Source: an uncultured Burkholderiales bacterium (GTDB lineage Bacteria; Pseudomonadota; Gammaproteobacteria; Burkholderiales; Burkholderiaceae_C). Taken from it: DNA of 64,000 nucleotides. Position 1 is the first letter of the stretch. Every line of letters starts with the position of its first letter. Location of the stretch: contig CAISPG010000131.1 in the NCBI GenBank assembly GCA_903887325.1, forward strand, positions 1 through 64,000, given 5' to 3'. The position numbers were made by a program, and so were the translations under genes. Positions 56,975 through 64,000 of the stretch are shown piece by piece. A model generated the notes under the pieces. The model had not been told where the DNA came from. It made no database searches and saw nothing but the letters and a program-made list of their open reading frames with translations.

Positions 56975-57522
56975 TGCCACATTCCAATGCTGTTGCTATG
57001 CTGTCCCGCCGTTCGCTATTGAACCAAACCTGGCGGGCGGGCACAGGTCTGGCAGGTGCTGCTTTGCTGACGGCTTGCGGGTTTCAGTTGCGCAAAGCGC
57101 CTGAACTGGCCTTTAGCACGATGTATATGAACATTGCCGAGGCTTCGGTGTTTGGTCAGTTACTCAAGCGCAATCTCAAGACCATCAACAACCTCGAAGT
57201 CATCACTGATACCCGCGAGATTGAGCGCGCCCAGGTGATTCTGGAGTTGACTCAGGAAGCTCAGGAAAAAGTGATTCTCAGCAAATCGTCCACCGGTACG
57301 GTGCGCGAATACGTATTGCGTTACCGGGTGCGTTTCAAGTTGCGCACCCGTGACGGGTTCGAGCTGATACCGGATTCCGAATTGGTACAGGAGCGTGAAA
57401 TCAGTTTCAATGAAACCGCCGCCTTGTCCAAGGAAACTGAAGAGCAATTGCTTTACCGCGACATGCGTTCTGATCTGGTGCAGCAATTGATGCGCCGTTT
57501 GGCCGCAGTGCGCCAGCTCTGA
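56974..57522 (+). CDS. lptE: LPS-assembly lipoprotein LptE
   Basis: Lipobox LLTACGFQLRKAPELAFSTMYM; between leuS and holA. Confidence 0.93.
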   Translation: MPHSNAVAMLSRRSLLNQTWRAGTGLAGAALLTACGFQLRKAPELAFSTMYMNIAEASVFGQLLKRNLKTINNLEVITDTREIERAQVILELTQEAQEKVILSKSSTGTVREYVLRYRVRFKLRTRDGFELIPDSELVQEREISFNETAALSKETEEQLLYRDMRSDLVQQLMRRLAAVRQL

Positions 57523-57531
57523 CCCGTCGCC

Positions 57532-58584
57532 ATGCAAATCGCGCCCGCCCGTTTGCAGGAACACCTGAACAAGGACTTGCGCAGCCTGTATACCTTACAC
57601 GGCGATGAGCCCTTGTTGCAACAGGAGGCCGCCGATCTGATTCGCCAGAGCGCCCGGGCCCGTGGCTATACCGAGCGCCATGTGTTTACCGTGGCAGGAG
57701 CGCATTTCAACTGGAGCGAGGTGCATGCCGCCGGGGCTTCCATGAGCCTCTTTGCCGACAAGTTGATCCTGGATCTGCGCATTCCTTCCGGCAAGCCCGG
57801 CAAAGAGGGCAGCGTCGCTTTGCAGCAACTCGCTGAAAGCACCGCTGGCAATGACGCTGTGCTGTTGCTGGTGTCTTTGCCCCGGCTGGACAAGACCGCC
57901 AAATCCAGCGGCTGGTATTCGGCGCTGGAGGCCAACGGCGCAACGCTTCAACTCGACCCGGTAGAGCGCCCGGCACTGCCTGCCTGGATTGCACACCGCT
58001 TGGGTGAGCAGCAGCAGCGTGTGCGTGAAGGCGAAGAGGGCCAGCGCAGCCTGCAATTTTTTGCCGACCGGGTGGAAGGCAATTTATTGGCGGCGCACCA
58101 GGAAATTCAAAAACTCGGGCTTTTGTACCCGCATGGCGAATTGAGCTTTGAGGAGATTGAGCAAGCGGTGTTGAACGTGGCGCGTTATGACGTGTTCAAA
58201 CTGGGTGAGGCGGTGCTCGCCGGTCAACACCTGCGGGTGCAGCGCATGGTGGATGGTTTGCAGGCCGAGGGCGTGGCCGAGGTGCTGGTGCATTACACGC
58301 TGGCCGAAGACATACGCAGTTTGAAGCGCGTCAAGGATGCGGTGTCTGCCGGCCGACCCTTGCCCCAGGCATTGCGGGAGCAACGCGTCTGGGGCCACAG
58401 GGAACGCTTGTTCGAACGTGTCTTGCCGCAACTGACGCCGGCTGTACTCAATCGCTTGTTGCAAAGCGCGCATCAGGTTGACGGTGTCGTCAAAGGCATG
58501 AAACTGCCGACCTGGCCGTCCAATAACTGGCAGGCATTGCTGCGCCTGGCGCTGATGATGAGCAAGGCATGCAGCCCGCGCTGA
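57532..58584 (+). CDS. holA: DNA polymerase III delta subunit
   Basis: [38 protein letters not shown]. Confidence 0.95.
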   Translation: MQIAPARLQEHLNKDLRSLYTLHGDEPLLQQEAADLIRQSARARGYTERHVFTVAGAHFNWSEVHAAGASMSLFADKLILDLRIPSGKPGKEGSVALQQLAESTAGNDAVLLLVSLPRLDKTAKSSGWYSALEANGATLQLDPVERPALPAWIAHRLGEQQQRVREGEEGQRSLQFFADRVEGNLLAAHQEIQKLGLLYPHGELSFEEIEQAVLNVARYDVFKLGEAVLAGQHLRVQRMVDGLQAEGVAEVLVHYTLAEDIRSLKRVKDAVSAGRPLPQALREQRVWGHRERLFERVLPQLTPAVLNRLLQSAHQVDGVVKGMKLPTWPSNNWQALLRLALMMSKACSPR

Positions 58585-58615
58585 CGGCCGGGCACATGTC
58601 TGCCAAAATCGGCGC

Positions 58616-59896
58616 ATGAACACTCACACGATTCCTGAATTGATGCAGGCCATGGGCCAGCAGGCCAAAGCCGCCAGCGCTGTCATGGCCAAGGCCAGCG
58701 CCGCCAGCAAAAGTGCAGCCTTGCGTGAACTCGCCCGCTTGTTGCGCAGCGACACCGGTGCCCTGGTTGCAGCAAACCATGAAGATGTGCAGCGAGCCAA
58801 GGCCAACGGTTTGGACGGCCCTATGCTGGACAGGCTCAAACTCTCTCCATCTATTTTGGAGACTTGCGCCACCGGCTGTGAGCAGTTGGCCACCATGCCC
58901 GACATCATCGGCAGCATCTCAGGTATGACGCAACAGCCCAGCGGCATTCGCGTCGGCCAGATGCGCGTACCCATCGGTGTGTTTGGCATGATTTTCGAGA
59001 GCCGGCCCAACGTCACCATCGAGGCCGCTTCGCTGGCCATCAAAAGCGGCAACGCCTGTATTTTGCGTGGCGGCACTGAAGCTTTGACCTCCAATACCGC
59101 GCTGGCGCAACGCGTGCAACAGGCTTTGCACAACGCCGGTTTGCCGCGGGATGCGGTGCAACTCGTCCCCATCACCGACCGCGAAGCTGTCGGCCAGTTG
59201 ATCGCCATGCCGGCCTATGTGGATGTCATCATCCCGCGCGGCGGCAAAGGACTGATTGAGCGCATCAGCCGCGACGCCAAGGTGCCTGTCATCAAGCATT
59301 TGGACGGCAATTGCCACACTTACATCGACGATCCCTGCGACTTGGAGATGGCGTTACGCGTCACCGACAACGCCAAAACCCAAAAGTACAGCCCTTGCAA
59401 TGCCACCGAAAGCCTGCTGGTAGCGCGCGGCGTGGCGGCGGCATTTTTGCCGCGCATCGGCAAAGTGTTTGCTGACAAAGGCGTGGAGATGCGCTGCTGC
59501 CCTGAGAGCAAAGCCTTGTTGTCGGGCGTGAGTGGTGCCGTGTTGAAAGACGCGGTTGAGCAGGATTGGTTTGAAGAATATTTAGCACCCGTCATCAGCA
59601 TCAAGTTAGTGGATGGTGTGGACGAGGCGATTGCGCATATCAACCACTACAGCAGCCACCACACCGATGCCATCCTCACGCTCAACCATGTGAACGGCCA
59701 ACGCTTTGTGCGCGAGGTGGATTCAGCCAGCGTGATGATCAACGCCAGCACCCGGTTTGCCGACGGCTTCGAATATGGACTGGGCGCCGAGATCGGTATC
59801 TCCACCGACAAATTTCATGCGCGCGGCCCGGTGGGCATAGAAGGCCTGACTTCGTTGAAGTTTGTGGTGTTGGGTGCGGGGGAAGTCAGGGGTTAA
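58616..59896 (+). CDS. proA: Glutamate-5-semialdehyde dehydrogenase
   Basis: [35 protein letters not shown]...CNATESLLV. Confidence 0.98.
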   Translation: MNTHTIPELMQAMGQQAKAASAVMAKASAASKSAALRELARLLRSDTGALVAANHEDVQRAKANGLDGPMLDRLKLSPSILETCATGCEQLATMPDIIGSISGMTQQPSGIRVGQMRVPIGVFGMIFESRPNVTIEAASLAIKSGNACILRGGTEALTSNTALAQRVQQALHNAGLPRDAVQLVPITDREAVGQLIAMPAYVDVIIPRGGKGLIERISRDAKVPVIKHLDGNCHTYIDDPCDLEMALRVTDNAKTQKYSPCNATESLLVARGVAAAFLPRIGKVFADKGVEMRCCPESKALLSGVSGAVLKDAVEQDWFEEYLAPVISIKLVDGVDEAIAHINHYSSHHTDAILTLNHVNGQRFVREVDSASVMINASTRFADGFEYGLGAEIGISTDKFHARGPVGIEGLTSLKFVVLGAGEVRG

Positions 59897-59902
59897 AGCC
59901 TG

Positions 59903-61075
59903 TCACGCAGTTTGCAAGACCTGCATCAATTCCACCAAGCCAATGGCTTGCGTGCCATGGCGCATTGGAAAACGCTCGGTGCCTGGGTAAACCACAAAGC
60001 GCTGGGTAATGCCTAAATCATCGCAAGCCAGTGCAAAGCCTTTGCTCAAGCTGGGGGTGGTCGAGCGTTTGATTTCAACGGCCATCCAAGGTTTTCCGCC
60101 GCGCTCCAAGACCAAGTCAATTTCAGCCCCCGCATGGGTGCGGTAGGTGTAGGGCGTGACACTGGCTTTGGTGGCCGCCAGCAAGTTGTCGATGCAAAAG
60201 CCTTCATAGCTCAAGCCACACACGGGGTGCCCAGCCACATCGTGAAGATTCTCCAAGCCCAACAGCGCATGAACCAAACCGCTGTCACGCACATACACCT
60301 TGGGTGCTTTCACCAAACGCTTGCCTGTGTTGATGCTCCAGGGGCGCAAGCGGCGAACCAATTGCAAGTCCACCAGCAAATCGATATAGCGCTCCAAAGT
60401 GGGACTGCTGACACCCAAGCCACTGGCCAAGCGGCTTTGCTGTAACAAAGCGCCTTGTTGATGGGCCAGCATGGTCCACAGGCGACCCACGGTTTCAGCA
60501 GGCAAACGAGGGGCGAACATGGGTACATCGCGCTGCAAGTAGCTGCGCACAAAGTCTTCACGCCAGCGCAGGCTGGCGGCCTCATTGGAGGCCAGCAAAC
60601 TGTCTGGAAAACCGCCGCGCAACCAGAGGGTGTCCAGCGCTGTCGATTCCCATTCCAAGGCTTGAATTGGCCCCAAATCCACATAGGCCACGCGCCCGGC
60701 CATTGTTTCACTGCTTTGCTGCATCAAGTCCAGCGAAGCCGAGCCCAACAGCAAAAAATGGCCAAAGCGCTGACCGTCGCGCCGTCGCTCATCAATGATG
60801 CCGCGCAATATCTCAAACAAGCCGGGCATGCGGTGGATCTCATCCAATATCACCAGCTTGCTGCCTTGGGTGCGCAAAAAAGCGTCGGCATCGTCCAGCC
60901 TCAAGCGGTCAGCAGGGCGCTCAAGGTCCAGATAAATGCTGCCCGCTGGCCAGTGTTCTGCCACTTGCAGGGCCAAGGTGGTTTTGCCTACTTGGCGCGG
61001 CCCAAGCAACACCACGGCAGGGGACTCTTGCAGGCGTTGGGTCAGTGTTGAAAGCAATTGACGGGTAATCATCAT
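59903..61075 (-). CDS. AAA family ATPase with DUF4143 C-terminus
   Basis: Walker A LLGPRQVGKTTLALQ; VILDEIHRMPGLFEILRG; DUF4143-like YRTHAGAEIDLVLERGGKPWMAVEIKRS. Confidence 0.93.
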   Translation of the reverse strand: MMITRQLLSTLTQRLQESPAVVLLGPRQVGKTTLALQVAEHWPAGSIYLDLERPADRLRLDDADAFLRTQGSKLVILDEIHRMPGLFEILRGIIDERRRDGQRFGHFLLLGSASLDLMQQSSETMAGRVAYVDLGPIQALEWESTALDTLWLRGGFPDSLLASNEAASLRWREDFVRSYLQRDVPMFAPRLPAETVGRLWTMLAHQQGALLQQSRLASGLGVSSPTLERYIDLLVDLQLVRRLRPWSINTGKRLVKAPKVYVRDSGLVHALLGLENLHDVAGHPVCGLSYEGFCIDNLLAATKASVTPYTYRTHAGAEIDLVLERGGKPWMAVEIKRSTTPSLSKGFALACDDLGITQRFVVYPGTERFPMRHGTQAIGLVELMQVLQTA

Positions 61076-61108
61076 TGAAATTTTAACGGCACACTTTAAA
61101 ATTTCAAT
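61074..61108. promoter_or_regulatory. Perfect inverted repeat ATTGAAATTTTAA-N9-TTAAAATTTCAAT at the ATPase start codon
   Basis: 13-bp perfect arms, 9-nt spacer. Confidence 0.8.
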
Positions 61109-61213
61109 GTATTTTTAAATAATTAAATACCAATGTACTCCTGACACCCCGTTGTCCGTAGCCCTCAGGCAAAGTCCTTTCCTGTGCGCAGACGGTCTGT
61201 GCACATTCAAAGG

Positions 61214-61600
61214 ATGGACAACATGAAGCAAGTGATCGATTGGTTTGAGATTCCCGTGAGCGATATGTCGCGTGCCCAAGCGTTTTATGAGGTGGTTTTG
61301 CAAACCACATTGCAACGTGAAAATTTTGCGGGCCCCAACATGCAAATGGTGGTGTTTAAAGAAGACGGTCAACGAGCCAAAGGTGCTTTGATATCGGGGC
61401 ACCCAGCATTGCAACCGGGCACCAGCGGCACCTTGGTGTATTTTCATGCGGGGGTATCACTCGATGAGGCCCTGCAGCGAGTGGTTGCTTCGGGTGGAGA
61501 AGTGGCGATGGCTAAAGTCGCTTTGCCAGGTGGCGTGGGATTCATGGCGCACATGCTGGATGTGGACGGCAACCGGGTGGGCTTGCATGCTTACGCCTAA
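61214..61600 (+). CDS. VOC family (glyoxalase-like) protein
   Basis: VIDWFEIPVSDMSRAQAFYEVVLQTTLQRENF...FMAHMLDVDGNRVGLHAYA. Confidence 0.92.
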   Translation: MDNMKQVIDWFEIPVSDMSRAQAFYEVVLQTTLQRENFAGPNMQMVVFKEDGQRAKGALISGHPALQPGTSGTLVYFHAGVSLDEALQRVVASGGEVAMAKVALPGGVGFMAHMLDVDGNRVGLHAYA

Positions 61601-61643
61601 AGAACCTAGACTGGGTCCCATTTTTTAAAACACTTACCTCGCC

Positions 61644-62336
61644 ATGCGCCGCGCAGACCGCCTGTTCCACATCGTCCAACTCATCCGAGGCCGTCGCTTG
61701 ACCACGGCCCCGTGGCTGGCGCAAAGGCTAGAGGTATCAGAGCGCACGGTGTATCGCGATGTGGCTGATCTGCAATACCAAGGTGTGCCGATTGAGGGTG
61801 AAGCGGGTGTGGGCTACCGTTTGGGCAAAGGTTTTGAGTTGCCGCCACTCATGTTTACGGTTGAAGAGGCCAGTGCCTTGGTGGCGACCACACGCTTGGC
61901 GCAGCAATGGTTGGATCCGGCGTTGGCACAAGCCTCTGAATCGGCTTTGTCTCGTGTCATGAGCGTGCTGTGAGTTGAACAACGTCAACAAGCGCAGAGT
62001 TTGGCGGTGTATGCAACCCCCTTTGGGTTATCGCAATCCATTCGCCGGCGTTTGCAATTGTTTCGAGAGGCTGTGCAACAACGACGCAAAGCGATATTCA
62101 AATATGGGGACGCTCGGCATTTGCAGAGTTAACGTTGCGTTTCACCTCTGGGCTGTTTCTTTTGGGGTGATGGATGGACCTTGGTGGCTTGGTGCGATAC
62201 ACGTGAAGACTTCCGCACTTTCAGAATGGATCGCATCATGGACGCTCGATTGACTGACCAAACATTTGACCCAACGCAATCGAAATCATTGCCCGCATAC
62301 ATGCAACGACATGGCTTCAAATTAGAAGATCTTTAA
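61644..62336 (+). pseudogene. YafY/WYL-domain HTH regulator with two in-frame stops
   Basis: Frame 61644-62336 (231 codons) is continuous except TGA at 61971-61973 and TAA at 62130-62132. The downstream part reads VEQRQQAQSLAVYATPFGLSQSIRRRLQLFREAVQQRRKAIFKYGD...WTLVAWCDTREDFRTFRMDRI. Confidence 0.85.
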
Positions 62337-62783
62337 ATGGATTCGGAGATGAATTACTGGATCGGTGTGGTCAGCCGCTCGCATGTTCAGCGCGGTGTGG
62401 CGGGTGGTTTTGCGCAGATGAATCACGGCAAACAAGCACCGCTCAAGCGCATGAAGGCAGGAGACGGTTTGATTTATTACTCGCCGCGCGAGTCTTACCC
62501 CGATGGCGCACCCTTGCAGGCCTTCACGGCTTTGGGGTTCATCCGCACGGGTCAGGTTTATGAATAAGACATGACGGCTGACGGCGTGCCTGGGTTTGTG
62601 CCGTGGCGTATTGATGTGGATTATGTGGATATGCATATCACGTCCATCAGGCCCTTGATCACGCAATTGGATTTCATCACCGACAAAACCCACTGGGGTG
62701 CGGCTTTCCGGTTTGGTCAATTAAAGATTGGCAAAGATGATTTCAATAGGGTCGCCCGCGCCATGGGGCGGTTATCTTGGTAA
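62337..62783 (+). pseudogene. EVE-domain protein with one in-frame TAA stop
   Basis: MDSEMNYWIGVVSRSHVQRGVAGGFAQMNHGKQAPLKRMKAGDGLIYYSPRESYPDGAPLQAFTALGFIRTGQVYE*DMTADGVPGFVPWRIDVDYVD...WGAAFRFGQLKI; same frame before and after the TAA at 62565-62567. Confidence 0.85.
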
Positions 62784-62798
62784 CGACAGCAAGCTGAT

Positions 62799-62921
62799 TT
62801 AATGGTCTGTCTTTTCAGACTCAGCTTTGCTTTTTTCTTTGGCTTCAAAGTATGAAGCTGCTAAAGCCATGGCGCACATCAGAATGCCAAAAAATAAAAC
62901 GATGAGTTGTGATTCAGTCAT
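62799..62921 (-). CDS. Small single-TM protein (40 aa), hypothetical
   Basis: MTESQLIVLFFGILMCAMALAASYFEAKEKSKAESEKTDH*; below the ORF-track cutoff; start overlaps the end of the upstream small ORF. Confidence 0.5.
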   Translation of the reverse strand: MTESQLIVLFFGILMCAMALAASYFEAKEKSKAESEKTDH

Positions 62922-63189
62922 GAGGCGAATCCTTGGAAAAAGTGATGCTAACGGAGGTTAAAAGTATAAGAGACAGCCCAATCACCATCAACAAAACCAA
63001 GTTCTCCCAATCTCTATTCCCCAAAATCAGAAACGCCACGCAAGCGTTTCCCGTCATCATTGAGCCAGTTGCACGCAGGCCCGATTTGAAGTCTGGTTTG
63101 GAAAATGAAAACACCATGGCGTATAGCTTATGCAGAACTTGATGGCTTGCTGTTAACGCGCAATTACTCATTTTGTATGCCTGACACAA
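62914..63189 (-). CDS. Small membrane protein (two TM segments), hypothetical; true start may be internal (e.g. MVFSF)
   Basis: ...MVFSFSKPDFKSGLRATGSMMTGNACVAFLILGNRDWENLVLLMVIGLSLILLTSVSITFSKDSPHD. Confidence 0.5.
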   Translation of the reverse strand: MCQAYKMSNCALTASHQVLHKLYAMVFSFSKPDFKSGLRATGSMMTGNACVAFLILGNRDWENLVLLMVIGLSLILLTSVSITFSKDSPHD

Positions 63190-63253
63190 GCCCTTCGCTT
63201 GAAACTGTCAAAATCAACCCCATATCCGAAAAACACACGAGACGACAAGCCCC

Positions 63254-64000
63254 ATGGTTCCCCACCTCATCACCGCGCTCACCGGCCCCATCAACGAGCT
63301 GGAACAGCGCATCATCGACTCCATGCCGGCCATAGAACGCTGGTTTCGCATGGAATGGATGGAGCACACCCCGCCGTTTTACTCCTCGGTCGATATCCGC
63401 AATGCCGGTTTCAAACTCGCGCCGGTAGACACCAACCTGTACCCCGGCGGCTGGAACAACCTCACCCCCGAGATGTTGCCGCTGGCTGTGCAAGCCGCCA
63501 TGGCGGCGATTGAAAAAATCTGCCCGGAAGCGCGCAACCTGTTGCTGATTCCCGAGAACCACACGCGCAACACGTTTTACTTGAGCAATGTCGCGCAGCT
63601 GGCGCGTATCTTCAACATGGCCGGGCTGAATGTGCGCATAGGCTCCATCAACCCGGACATCAAGGAAAACACCGCGTTTGAATTGCCTAATGGCGACAGC
63701 CTGTTGCTTGAGCCGGTGATACGCAGCAAAACCCGTCTGGGCTTGAAAGACTTCGACCCTTGCACAATCTTGCTGAACAACGATTTGAGTGCGGGTATTC
63801 CGGGTATTTTGGAGGACTTGCACGAGCAACACCTGTTGCCCCCGCTGCATGCGGGCTGGTGCGTGCGTCGCAAAAGCGTGCACTTTGCTAACTACGAGGA
63901 AGTGGCCAAGCGTTTTGGCAAATTGCTGGGCATTGATCCTTGGCTGATCAATCCCATGTTCAGCCAATGCGGCGAGGTCAATTTCGCCGAAGGCGAAGGC
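63254..64000 (+). CDS. gshA: Glutamate-cysteine ligase (proteobacterial GshA type), partial at window end
   Basis: MVPHLITALTGPINELEQRIIDSMPAIERWFRMEWMEHTPPFYSSVDIRNAGFKLAPVDTNLYPGGWNNL; open to the window edge. Confidence 0.93.
   Translation, partial: MVPHLITALTGPINELEQRIIDSMPAIERWFRMEWMEHTPPFYSSVDIRNAGFKLAPVDTNLYPGGWNNLTPEMLPLAVQAAMAAIEKICPEARNLLLIPENHTRNTFYLSNVAQLARIFNMAGLNVRIGSINPDIKENTAFELPNGDSLLLEPVIRSKTRLGLKDFDPCTILLNNDLSAGIPGILEDLHEQHLLPPLHAGWCVRRKSVHFANYEEVAKRFGKLLGIDPWLINPMFSQCGEVNFAEGEG

Overview
The window is a 64 kb chromosomal segment of a Burkholderiales-type betaproteobacterium. The lineage is inferred from gene content and order (gatCAB / mreBCD-mrdA, str and S10 operons, hprK-fur-bamE-dapB-exbBD-leuS-lptE-holA-proA); no database search was run. 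Most of it is dense housekeeping sequence: gatCAB, mreBCD-mrdA, hemB-hemJ, rpsL-rpsG-fusA-tuf and rpsJ..rpsQ, a permease-less PTS (EIIA-Man/HPr/EI plus ptsN/hprK), pntAA-AB-B, and an mtnP-aldolase-mtnA set. Three accessory or decaying patches stand out. (1) 1-1514: an IS66-type end lies against a 5'-truncated sterol desaturase/YhhN fusion gene. (2) 2240-4672: vapBC, a chimeric internally deleted gatB fragment, and a Fic gene with a duplicated 29-bp operator, all stacked at the 3' end of gatB. (3) 59900-63200: an AAA/DUF4143 ATPase with a perfect inverted repeat at its start codon, VOC, WYL and EVE genes (the last two broken only by in-frame stops), and two overlapping tiny membrane-protein genes. 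Other signals include a 50-bp tandem repeat with a nested hairpin between fusA and tuf, structured leaders in front of tauE-like and corA genes, and a terminator that closes the S10 operon at rpsQ.
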